DNA from: Butyricicoccus sp.
GTDB taxonomy: Bacteria > Bacillota > Clostridia > Oscillospirales > Butyricicoccaceae
Assembly (NCBI GenBank): GCA_031293105.1
Contig: JAUMSA010000292.1
Span: 1 to 11,766, forward strand
Direction of reading: 5' to 3'
DNA: 11,766 bases
The notes below the pieces were generated by a model. That model was not told where the DNA came from. It made no database searches and worked only from the letters and a program-made list of their open reading frames with translations. Position numbers and translations under genes: made by a program. Numbering within the stretch: the first letter of the stretch is position 1; every line of letters begins with the position of its first letter. Positions 1 to 6,049 of the stretch are shown here, piece by piece.

Positions 1-33
1 TGGCTCTACCTGAAGAAGAACAACTTAAGCTGA
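1..33 (+). CDS. C-terminal end of an unidentified gene (partial)
   Basis: Reading from base 1 gives WLYLKKNNLS and then TGA at 31-33. A strong hairpin terminator starts two bases later, which is the main reason to believe a plus-strand gene ends here. The lysine- and asparagine-rich polar tail is not diagnostic of any family. The rest of the gene lies to the left of the window, so no function can be given. Only ten residues are visible, so the frame is an inference from the stop and the terminator position. Confidence 0.4.
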   Translation, partial: WLYLKKNNLS

Positions 34-34
34 T

Positions 35-66
35 AAAAAACGCTGGCTTTTCTGCCAGCGTTTTTT
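35..66 (+). terminator. Intrinsic terminator, probably bidirectional
   Basis: A perfect 13-bp stem (AAAAAACGCTGGC with its complement) closes a six-base loop and ends in a run of six T on the plus strand. The matching A-run on the left arm becomes a U-tract in the other direction, so it could stop transcription from both sides. It ends the gene that enters from the left edge. Confidence 0.85.
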
Positions 67-81
67 ATATTCTTCAAACGA

Positions 82-113
82 AAACGGCCGCAGCCATTTG
101 GCTGCGGCCGTTT
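82..113 (-). terminator. Intrinsic terminator of the AGCS symporter gene
   Basis: A perfect 14-bp GC-rich stem (right arm GGCTGCGGCCGTTT) closes a four-base loop. It lies ten bases past the symporter stop codon. Read on the minus strand, the stem is followed by a T-rich tail (TTTTCGTTTG). With the hairpin at 35-66 it insulates two converging transcription units. Confidence 0.85.
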
Positions 114-122
114 ATAAAATGC

Positions 123-1526
123 TTACTTTTTCTTGTTAAAGAAGGACAGGTTGTTGTCCTTGAGCACATCGACGCCCTTGGCAGCCCGAGCGACAAGACC
201 CGAAAGCGCCAGCAGCGCGATGAGGTTGGGGAACACCATTAGACCGTTGAACAGGTCGGACAGGTTCCAAACCAGATCGACCTTGAGCGCTGAACCGATG
301 ACGATGCACACCACGACAATCGCGGCATAGATGCGGGTGGCCTTCTGGCCAAACAGTGCCTTGACATTGGTTTCACCGAAGAAATACCAGCCGATGATGG
401 TCGAGAATGCGAAGAATAGCATACAAATCGCAACAAAGGCGTTGCCGAACGAACCGAGCGCGAAATTGAAAGCCGCCTGCGCCAGGGCCGTGCCCTGCAA
501 GGCGCCGGGGACGCCTGCCTGCAGCTGGCCCGAGGTCAGGATGACCAGGGAGGTCAGCGTCAGCACGATAAAGGTGTCGATGAACACCGAAACAATGGCA
601 ATTTCGCCCTGATCCTGCGGCTTTTCTACCTTGGCCAGCGCGTGCGCATGGGGGGTCGAACCCATACCGGCCTCGTTGGAGAACAGGCCGCGCGCGACGC
701 CGTAACGCATGGATTCCCGCACGGTGATGCCGACCGTGCCGCCCAGGATGGCCTGCGGGTCAAACGCAGCAACAAAGATCGAGCGGAGTGCCGGGAGAAT
801 GGCCGCATGGTTGATGCACAGGATGACAACACAGCCCAGCATGTAGAAGGCCGCCATGATCGGGACAACCTTTTCGGTGAAGGCTGCGATACGGCCAACG
901 CCGCCGAGGAAGATGAACGCAGCAATCACGGCACAGATGACGCCGATGATGCGCTTGTCCACGCCAAAGGCGTTCTGGAACGCTTCGCTGATCGAGTTGG
1001 CCTGTACCATGTTGCCGGTAAAGCCCAGCGCAAAAATGATGGCAACCGAGAAAAATCCAGCCAGGAATTTGCCAAAGCCACCCTGGAACCGCGCCTTGAT
1101 GTAGTAGATCGGGCCGCCGGTGACATGGCCGGTCTGGTCAACGGTCTTAAACTTCTGCGCGAGTACGGCTTCGCCGTAGATGGTGGACATGCCGAAGAAG
1201 GCGGATACCCACATCCAGAAAATCGCGCCCGGGCCGCCCGAGTACAGCGCCGTTGCGGCGCCCGCGATGTTGCCCGTGCCGACCTGGGCCGCGATGGCGG
1301 TCGTGAGCGCCTGGAAGGGGCTCATGCCGTCCTTACCGGCCTTTTCGCCGTTCAGCGAGAAATGGCCGAACAGCCGCTTGCAGCCGGTTCCAAACTTGCG
1401 CACCTGCACAAAGCGGGTGCGCAGCGTGAACAGGATGCCCGTACCGACCAGCAGATACAGCAGCAGATTGTTCCACACAAAACCGCTGATGTCGCTGACT
1501 GTTTGCGCTAATTGATCCATATCCAT
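123..1526 (-). CDS. Alanine/glycine:cation symporter (AGCS family)
   Basis: This is a polytopic membrane protein of 467 residues, a normal length for the AGCS (sodium:alanine symporter) family. Members import alanine or glycine coupled to sodium or protons. The family signature is near the N-terminus: SPFQALTTAIAAQVGTGNIA (69-88) followed by GGPGAIFWMW (97-106). A second conserved block is GLFSNEAGMGSTPHAHA (280-296). Many hydrophobic helices follow. The start ATG at 1526 has AAAGGAA about eight bases upstream. A start further upstream would run the protein through the riboswitch and is rejected. ATG at 1520 is a close second option. The glycine riboswitch in the leader argues that glycine is the substrate or co-substrate. 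That is inference from context, because family membership alone does not separate glycine from alanine. Confidence 0.95.
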   Translation of the reverse strand: MDMDQLAQTVSDISGFVWNNLLLYLLVGTGILFTLRTRFVQVRKFGTGCKRLFGHFSLNGEKAGKDGMSPFQALTTAIAAQVGTGNIAGAATALYSGGPGAIFWMWVSAFFGMSTIYGEAVLAQKFKTVDQTGHVTGGPIYYIKARFQGGFGKFLAGFFSVAIIFALGFTGNMVQANSISEAFQNAFGVDKRIIGVICAVIAAFIFLGGVGRIAAFTEKVVPIMAAFYMLGCVVILCINHAAILPALRSIFVAAFDPQAILGGTVGITVRESMRYGVARGLFSNEAGMGSTPHAHALAKVEKPQDQGEIAIVSVFIDTFIVLTLTSLVILTSGQLQAGVPGALQGTALAQAAFNFALGSFGNAFVAICMLFFAFSTIIGWYFFGETNVKALFGQKATRIYAAIVVVCIVIGSALKVDLVWNLSDLFNGLMVFPNLIALLALSGLVARAAKGVDVLKDNNLSFFNKKK

Positions 1527-1560
1527 TGTTTTGATTTCCTTTCTACCCCACCGGCAAACA

Positions 1561-1600
1561 AAGAAAAAGCCAAACCATGAATGCATTTCATGATTTGGCT
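1561..1600 (-). terminator. Riboswitch-associated terminator in the symporter leader
   Basis: In the minus-strand transcript, AGCCAAAUCAUGAA pairs with UUCAUGGUUUGGCU around a five-base loop. The 14-bp stem has one G-U wobble and is followed at once by UUUUCUU. It sits between the second glycine aptamer (ending at 1650) and the ribosome binding site at about 1533-1542, so it is the likely expression platform. A second hairpin (CGGCA at 1621-1625 with TGCCG at 1634-1638, outer arms at about 1611-1615 and 1639-1643) lies between aptamer and terminator and may take part in the switch. Confidence 0.85.
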
Positions 1601-1649
1601 CGGAAATCGTTTTCCCCACACGGCACGTAAAAATGCCGGGAAATTGATA

Positions 1650-1816
1650 CTCTGTCCTTTTGCCTGAGAGATTCACGCGCTTTTGCCCGCTTGCACCTTC
1701 GGCACCCTTCTTTGGGATTCTCCAGAGCCCACATCCATCCATAGTCGCCGCCCAGTGACTGGGCACCTGAGAGTGTTACTCCTTCGGCGGACGTGCTTGA
1801 CGTCCTTTTCCTACGG
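1650..1816 (-). promoter_or_regulatory. Tandem glycine riboswitch (two aptamers)
   Basis: On the minus strand two glycine aptamers lie in series. Aptamer 1 spans 1816 to 1739. Its closing P1 pairs CCGTAG with CTATGG, and inside are GCCGAAGGAGTAA and ACTCTCAGGTGCCC, the conserved CCGAAGG and CTCTCAGG core segments. Aptamer 2 spans about 1728 to 1650. P1 pairs CTCTG with CAGAG, with GTGCCGAAGGTGCAA and AATCTCTCAGGCAAAAGGAC inside. A ten-base linker (1729-1738) separates them, as usual for cooperative tandem glycine riboswitches. Downstream are a terminator and the AGCS symporter, which it should control by sensing cytoplasmic glycine. Classic gcv-linked versions switch genes on. A transporter-linked version in Streptococcus pyogenes has been reported to switch off, so the sense here is left open. 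Confidence 0.93.
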
Positions 1817-1850
1817 ACTTCGTTTGTCGGTATGTTTTTTTCTGTTAGAT

Positions 1851-1880
1851 ACGATACCACAAGCCGGGCAGGGCTGTCAA
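1851..1880 (-). promoter_or_regulatory. Promoter of the riboswitch-symporter unit
   Basis: On the minus strand a perfect -35 box TTGACA (1875-1880) is followed after 18 bases by TATCGT (1851-1856), a moderate -10 box preceded by TGTGG. Transcription would start near 1844, about 28 bases before aptamer 1, giving a leader of roughly 320 bases that contains the whole riboswitch. Confidence 0.7.
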
Positions 1881-1914
1881 GATAAATGAAAACAGTTTGT
1901 TAAAAGTGCCAGCA

Positions 1915-1960
1915 AAAAGTGCCCGATATCCCGGCGAACCACCGCGATATGGGCACTTTT
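1915..1960 (-). terminator. Terminator of the pot operon
   Basis: It begins directly after the potD stop. On the minus strand AAAAGTGCCC plus ATATC pair with GATAT plus GGGCACTTTT, and a GC-rich inner part closes the loop. The second arm ends in a T-run. It separates the pot operon from the symporter promoter that begins at 1880. Confidence 0.88.
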
Positions 1961-1962
1961 CC

Positions 1963-2988
1963 TCAGGTCAAAATCCAAATCCACAGATCGGAATAATATT
2001 CGTTGATCTCTTCGGGCAGGTTTTCAAACGTGTCGGTCGGATAAGCCGTCACATCTGGATAATACAGCGGGTCGTTTTGCACATCAGCCGGTGCGTTTTC
2101 ATACACTTCGCGCTGCGGGCTGGAATAGCCGATGTATTCCCAGTTTTTCTGCGCCGCTTCGGTCGAGCACAGGAAGTTGATGAACTTTTCCGCGCCCTCA
2201 ACATTCTGCGCATTGGACGGAATGCACATGGCGTCCACAAACAGGTTGGTGCCCTCCTTGGGCACGTAAAAGGCCAGATCCTCGTTTTCCTCGATCATGG
2301 TCACTGCATCGCCATTGTAGTAGGGCGCTGCGACGATTTCCTCGCTGGGCAGCTTTTCCAGAATCTGATCCATCCAGATGCCCTGGAATAAGGGCTTCTT
2401 TTCCTTCAGAAGGGCAGCGGCCTGGTTAAGTTCCGATTTGTCGGTGGTATTCTGCGAATAGCCCAGATACTTGAGCGCAAGGCCGATGGCGTCGCGCGGA
2501 TTGTTGAACATCGCGGTCTGGTTCTGGTATTTGGGGTTCCAGAGCAGGTCCCACGAGCCAATATCGGCTTCATCGACATATTTGGTGTTGTACACCACGC
2601 CGACCACGCCCCAGGTGTAGGGTACCGAGTATTTTTGTTCGGGGTCAAAGGCCAGATGGGTGTATTTTTCGTCGATCAGGGCCATGTTGGGGATATGGTC
2701 ATAGTTGAGCGGCTGCACCAGCCCTTCGTCGATGAAGCGGGACACCGCATAATCGGACGGGATGATGACATCATAGCTGGTGGTCTGGATGCGGGAATAC
2801 AGGTTTTCGTTGGAGTCAAAGGTGTTGTAGACCACATCGATGCCGGTTTCGTCCTCAAACTGCCGGATGAGGTCCAGGTCGATGTATTCGCCCCAGTTGT
2901 ACACGTTGAGCACCTGTGCGCTGCTTTTGCCGCATCCGGGCAGAAGCAGCGTCACGCACAGCAGGGCAAAGACAAGCAGACGTTTCAT
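1963..2988 (-). CDS. potD: Spermidine/putrescine-binding lipoprotein PotD
   Basis: This is the extracellular substrate-binding protein of a polyamine ABC importer (341 aa). Residues 1-18 are a lipoprotein signal peptide (MKRLLVFALL...) with lipobox LPGC at 16-19, so Cys19 should be lipidated and tether the protein to the outer face of the membrane. The mature part starts with VLNVYNWGEYID (26-37), the PotD-type opening. Compared from memory with E. coli PotD, W32, Y35 and D252 match polyamine-contacting residues. N163, D166, Y224 and F250 fall where E. coli has Asp, Glu, Trp and Trp, so the exact polyamine may differ. The ATG start overlaps the potC stop by four bases (ATGA) and has a purine-rich AAAGGGGGCGGGG upstream. 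It is the last gene of potABCD and the only one with an ATG start. Confidence 0.95.
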   Translation of the reverse strand: MKRLLVFALLCVTLLLPGCGKSSAQVLNVYNWGEYIDLDLIRQFEDETGIDVVYNTFDSNENLYSRIQTTSYDVIIPSDYAVSRFIDEGLVQPLNYDHIPNMALIDEKYTHLAFDPEQKYSVPYTWGVVGVVYNTKYVDEADIGSWDLLWNPKYQNQTAMFNNPRDAIGLALKYLGYSQNTTDKSELNQAAALLKEKKPLFQGIWMDQILEKLPSEEIVAAPYYNGDAVTMIEENEDLAFYVPKEGTNLFVDAMCIPSNAQNVEGAEKFINFLCSTEAAQKNWEYIGYSSPQREVYENAPADVQNDPLYYPDVTAYPTDTFENLPEEINEYYSDLWIWILT

Positions 2989-3791
2989 ATCCCCGCCCCC
3001 TTTCGCTGGGCGGCTTCCCGGCGCTTTTCTTCGCGCGCCTGCCGCACGTTGACCGCGATGAGCAGCACCAGCACGAACAGGAACAGCAGCGTCGACACAG
3101 CGTTGATCTTGGGCGACATGCGGTGGCGGGTCATCGAGTAGATGACCACCGACAGCGGCTGGCTGGTCGTGCCGGCGGTAAAATAGGACACTACGAAATC
3201 ATCCACCGAGATGGTGAAGGCCATGATGGCGCCCGTGATGATGCCCGGACGGATTTCGGGCAAAATCACCTTGTGCAGCGCCTGCCGGGGCGTGGCACCC
3301 AAGTCCAGGGCGGCCTCGTATGCGTTTTTGTCAAGCTGCCGCAGCTTGGGCATGACGTTCAAAATCACGTATGGCGTGCAAAAGGTGACATGGGCCAAAA
3401 TCAGCGTCAGATAGCCCTTGTCCAGCCCGATGGCGGCAAACAGCAGCATGAAGGTCACGCCCATGATGGTATCTGACGAACTCATGGGGATGGAGTTGAC
3501 GGTCAGATAGGCCGACCGGGTGCGGCGGCGCAGGTTGTGGATGCCGATGGCAGCCACGGTGCCGATTAGGGTGGCAATCGCGGCCGATACCACGGCTACG
3601 AGCAGGGTCACATACAGCGAATGCAGCAGATCGGCGTCCTGGAACAGTTCAATATACCAGCGGGTGGTAAAGCCATTCCACAGGATGCGCGATTTGGAGT
3701 CGTTGAACGAAAACAGCATGAGCACCAGAATGGGCGCATACAGGAAAACAAAGATGACCACCAGATAGAGGTTCTGCAAGAATTTCTTCAC
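2985..3791 (-). CDS. potC: Spermidine/putrescine ABC transporter permease PotC
   Basis: This is an inner-membrane permease subunit of the polyamine importer (268 aa). It has an N-terminal helix (about residues 8-28) and further hydrophobic segments. The cytoplasmic EAA loop that docks on PotA starts AYEAALDLGATPRQ (157-170) and continues to LPEIRPG (177-183). NSIPMSSSDTIMGVTF (99-114) corresponds to a segment conserved in PotC-type permeases. The C-terminus is a charged tail rich in Arg, Lys and Glu. The start is GTG at 3791, overlapping the potB stop as GTGA, with AAGGAGG nine bases upstream. It works with PotB to form the channel. The symbol rests on operon order and family resemblance. Confidence 0.94.
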   Translation of the reverse strand: MKKFLQNLYLVVIFVFLYAPILVLMLFSFNDSKSRILWNGFTTRWYIELFQDADLLHSLYVTLLVAVVSAAIATLIGTVAAIGIHNLRRRTRSAYLTVNSIPMSSSDTIMGVTFMLLFAAIGLDKGYLTLILAHVTFCTPYVILNVMPKLRQLDKNAYEAALDLGATPRQALHKVILPEIRPGIITGAIMAFTISVDDFVVSYFTAGTTSQPLSVVIYSMTRHRMSPKINAVSTLLFLFVLVLLIAVNVRQAREEKRREAAQRKGAGI

Positions 3792-4639
3792 AGTAGCAGA
3801 CCTCCTTCCTCGGAAGAGCCATCGTCAAATTTGTTCATCAGGAACATACAGACAAAGATAAGCACCATCATCACCAGCGCAATGGCCGAGCCCAGATGCG
3901 GGTTGTAGGCATTGCCCATGAATTGCAGGTCGATCAGGTCACCGATGAGCAGATATTTGCCTGAGCCGAGCATCTGGGACATGATGAACGTGGACACCGC
4001 GGGGACAAAGACCATGGTCACGCCCGAGATGACACCGGGCAGCGACAACGGAAAAATCACCCGTCGGAATACCAGCCGGGGCGGCGCACCCAGGTCCTGC
4101 GCGGCCTCGATCAGCTTGTGGTCGAGCTTGATGAGAATGGTGTAAATGGGCAGCACCATAAACGGCAGGAAATTATAGACCATGCCGAGCACGACAGCGC
4201 CGCCGGTGTTGATGAGCGGAAGATAGTCGAGCGGATACCCAAAGGCGTTTTGCAGCAGGGAAATCAGCCCAATGTGCCGGAAAAACTGGTTTAAAAACCC
4301 GTTGTTTTCCAGGATGGACATCCAGGCATAGGTGCGCAGCAGGAAGTTCATCCACATGGGCAGCATAATGAGCATCATGCATAGGTTCTGCCGGCTTGGG
4401 GACAGGCGGCTCATCCGATAGGCCATCGGATACCCGAGCAGCAGGCAGACGGCCGTGGAAAGCAGCGCCAGCCAGAACGACCGGCCAAAGATGGGCAGAT
4501 ACCCGATGATTTTTTGGAAATTGGCAACCGTAAACGCGCCCGACTTGTCGGTGAAGGCGTATACGGCCACCAGCAGGATGGGTACGACAATGAAAATCCC
4601 CATCCATACCCCATAGGGGTAAGCCATCCATTTTTTCAA
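3788..4639 (-). CDS. potB: Spermidine/putrescine ABC transporter permease PotB
   Basis: This is the second permease subunit of the polyamine importer (283 aa), with about six hydrophobic segments beginning at residues 12-29. The EAA loop runs from IEAAQDLGAPPRLV (177-190) to FPLSLPG (196-202). LPMWMNFLLRTYAWM (93-107) is typical of the PotB/PotH group. The start chosen is TTG at 4639: its first three bases overlap the potA TGA as TTGA, and AGGAGG lies seven bases upstream. The first in-frame ATG (4627) would leave a 19-base gap to that ribosome binding site and trim only four residues. The protein ends in a polar Asp/Ser/Glu stretch and then GGLLL. Confidence 0.94.
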   Translation of the reverse strand: MKKWMAYPYGVWMGIFIVVPILLVAVYAFTDKSGAFTVANFQKIIGYLPIFGRSFWLALLSTAVCLLLGYPMAYRMSRLSPSRQNLCMMLIMLPMWMNFLLRTYAWMSILENNGFLNQFFRHIGLISLLQNAFGYPLDYLPLINTGGAVVLGMVYNFLPFMVLPIYTILIKLDHKLIEAAQDLGAPPRLVFRRVIFPLSLPGVISGVTMVFVPAVSTFIMSQMLGSGKYLLIGDLIDLQFMGNAYNPHLGSAIALVMMVLIFVCMFLMNKFDDGSSEEGGLLL

Positions 4640-5700
4640 CCCTCTGCCTCCTCCGATGCACCGTGCGGCTTGTGCATGATGTGGATATCCGACGGGCCAA
4701 TCGTAAGTCCGACCGTTTTACCCACCGGTTCGGCCTGGGTGGAATGCACCATAAACGTAAAATGTTCGCTGCGAATCATCATTTCATAGTGTACGCCCTT
4801 AAAGACGATCGATTCCACCACGCCTTGCAGCTGGCCGTCGCCCGGATAGACCAGGCGGATGTCCTCGGGACGGATGACCACATCCACCGAGGCGTTGTGC
4901 CCAAAGCCGCCGTCCACACAGGCAAAGAGATGGCCGCAGAACTCGACCTCGCGGTCGTCCGGCATCAGACCGTCCACAATGTTGGACTCGCCGATAAAGT
5001 CGGCGACAAAGGCGTTTTCCGGCTCGTTGTAGATGTCGGTTGGCGACCCGACCTGCTGGATGATGCCCTGATTCATGACCACTACGCGGTCGCTCATCGT
5101 GAGCGCCTCTTCCTGGTCGTGGGTGACGTAAATGAAGGTAATGCCCGTGGACTGCTGGATGCGCTTGAGTTCGATCTGCATGTCCTTGCGGAGCTTGAGG
5201 TCCAGGGCGCCCAGCGGTTCGTCGAGCAGCAGCACACGCGGCTCGTTGACCAGCGCGCGCGCAATCGCGACGCGCTGCTGCTGGCCGCCCGACAGGCTGG
5301 TGGTGTCGCGCGTTTCAAAACCGCTCAGGCCGACCAGTTCGAGCATTTCGGCCGTTTTGCGGCGGATGGTTTTCTCGTCCACCTTTTTAATGCGCAGGCC
5401 AAAGGCGATGTTCTCGGCCACATTTAAGTGCGGGAACAGGGCGTAGCGCTGAAAGACCGTGTTGATCTCCCGCTTGTAGGGCGGCACATCGTTGATGCGC
5501 TGGCCGTCAAACAGGACATCACCGGCATCCGGCGTGACAAAGCCGCCCAGAATGCGCAGCGTAGTGGTCTTGCCGAAGCCCGAAGGGCGGAGCAGGGTCA
5601 CAAATTCGCGGTTGAGAATGGAAAGGGAAATGCCCCGCAAAATGGGCTCCCCATCGAATTGTTTTTGAATATTGCAAAGATCGACCAAATTCCGGTTCAA
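4636..5700 (-). CDS. potA: Spermidine/putrescine ABC transporter ATPase PotA, with an atypical Walker A
   Basis: This is the cytoplasmic ATPase of the polyamine importer (354 aa). The ABC domain has Q-loop Gln84, signature LSGGQ (136-140), Walker B RVLLLDE (155-161), D-loop GALD (164-167) and H-loop His194. After about residue 235 comes a TOBE-type regulatory domain (VVIRPEDIRL at 274-283). Walker A is odd: RPSGFGKT (38-45), where the family normally has GPSGCGKT. Arg38 replaces the first glycine of GxxGxGK[ST] and Phe42 replaces the usual Cys or Ser. Lys44 and Thr45 are kept. Each change is one base away from the usual residue. The start is TTG at 5700, with an in-frame TGA just upstream and GGGAGG ten bases away. 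It is the first gene of potABCD, directly behind a strong promoter. The fold call is secure; full ATPase activity is less certain. Confidence 0.94.
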   Translation of the reverse strand: MNRNLVDLCNIQKQFDGEPILRGISLSILNREFVTLLRPSGFGKTTTLRILGGFVTPDAGDVLFDGQRINDVPPYKREINTVFQRYALFPHLNVAENIAFGLRIKKVDEKTIRRKTAEMLELVGLSGFETRDTTSLSGGQQQRVAIARALVNEPRVLLLDEPLGALDLKLRKDMQIELKRIQQSTGITFIYVTHDQEEALTMSDRVVVMNQGIIQQVGSPTDIYNEPENAFVADFIGESNIVDGLMPDDREVEFCGHLFACVDGGFGHNASVDVVIRPEDIRLVYPGDGQLQGVVESIVFKGVHYEMMIRSEHFTFMVHSTQAEPVGKTVGLTIGPSDIHIMHKPHGASEEAEG

Positions 5701-5716
5701 TCGGTATCATCCTCCC
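5698..5716 (-). promoter_or_regulatory. Ribosome binding site that fixes the TTG start of potA
   Basis: GGGAGG (5711-5716 read on the minus strand) is followed by ten bases and then TTG (5698-5700). The ATG that overlaps this site is in another frame, and the potA frame has a TGA just upstream of the TTG. No ATG start consistent with a complete ABC domain is available, so the rare start codon is well supported. Confidence 0.75.
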
Positions 5717-5740
5717 GTTTGACAAACTAAATCATCTTAC

Positions 5741-5769
5741 ATATTAAGAGTATCTGCGCGGAAAGTCAA
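5741..5769 (-). promoter_or_regulatory. Promoter of the potABCD operon
   Basis: On the minus strand TTGACT (5764-5769) and TAATAT (5741-5746) are separated by exactly 17 bases, a near-consensus vegetative promoter. Transcription should begin near 5734, about 35 bases before the potA start, so there is no room for a riboswitch in this leader. Sequence from 5770 to 5894 shows no gene and no clear regulatory site on either strand. Confidence 0.8.
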
Positions 5770-5894
5770 CATAAACCGCCGGAAATCTCCGCTTTCCCCG
5801 AAAGTTGCGGGAAATCAAGCATTCTTCCTGGATGACCAGCCCATGGACAAAATGTAAATTTATTTTGAAAGGCCGGGCAGCGCACAGCCGGATG

Positions 5895-5903
5895 TGCTAT
5901 AAT
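5895..5903 (+). promoter_or_regulatory. Upstream extended -10 promoter for the GerMN gene (candidate)
   Basis: TGCTATAAT contains a perfect -10 box TATAAT (5898-5903) with an extended TG motif. No good -35 box lies 16-18 bases upstream, which extended -10 promoters can tolerate. A transcript from here would have a leader of about 140 bases before the GerMN start. Confidence 0.5.
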
Positions 5904-5980
5904 GGCCACAACCGGCCGCAGACCGACGCTATTCGGCGCAACCGGACAATGGTTCCCGCTTCCAAAACCGGGTGCGACTG

Positions 5981-5989
5981 TGGTATAAT
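5981..5989 (+). promoter_or_regulatory. Proximal extended -10 promoter for the GerMN gene
   Basis: TGGTATAAT contains a perfect TATAAT (5984-5989) with an extended TG. The best -35 candidate is a weak TTCCAA at 5960-5965 with 18-base spacing. Transcription would start near 5996, just before the leader hairpin at 6003-6025 and about 55 bases before the start codon. Confidence 0.6.
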
Positions 5990-6002
5990 ATAGAAGGACA
6001 AC

Positions 6003-6025
6003 ATGGGCAGCAACCGGCTGCCCAT
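6003..6025 (+). other. Perfect hairpin in the GerMN leader
   Basis: ATGGGCAGC and GCTGCCCAT form a perfect 9-bp stem around the loop AACCG. It has no T-run, so it is not a terminator. It lies within the first 30 bases of the transcript predicted from the proximal promoter and 11 bases before the ribosome binding site region. It could stabilise the mRNA 5' end or be an operator-like inverted repeat. I cannot tell which. Confidence 0.5.
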
Positions 6026-6049
6026 ACCGTGTTTGGAGAGGTGGTTTTT

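Noticed and set aside
35..113. Two adjacent hairpins as a possible repeat array or small RNA
   Set aside because: The stems differ in sequence and each is correctly placed to terminate one of two converging genes.
642..1511. 289-residue open frame on the plus strand opposite the symporter gene
   Set aside because: The translation is charged, low-complexity and unlike any family, while the opposite strand encodes a clear AGCS protein.
1527..1766. N-terminal extension of the symporter reading frame by about 80 residues
   Set aside because: The extension is translated riboswitch and terminator sequence. A good ribosome binding site fixes the start at 1526, and family proteins begin near there.
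1588..1860. 90-residue minus-strand frame in the symporter leader as a possible leader peptide
   Set aside because: The same bases form conserved glycine aptamer segments (CCGAAGG, CTCTCAGG). RNA structure explains the sequence better than coding.
1897..2391. 164-residue open frame on the plus strand across the pot terminator and potD
   Set aside because: It starts inside the terminator region and runs antisense to the well-supported potD gene.
4663..5427. 254-residue open frame on the plus strand opposite potA
   Set aside because: It mirrors the ABC ATPase coding sequence, has no ribosome binding site of note and no recognisable domain.
5972..6049. Upstream start for the GerMN protein adding 26 residues
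   Set aside because: It would begin at or before the predicted transcription start, put polar sequence before the signal peptide, and ignore the GGAGAGG site in front of ATG 6050.
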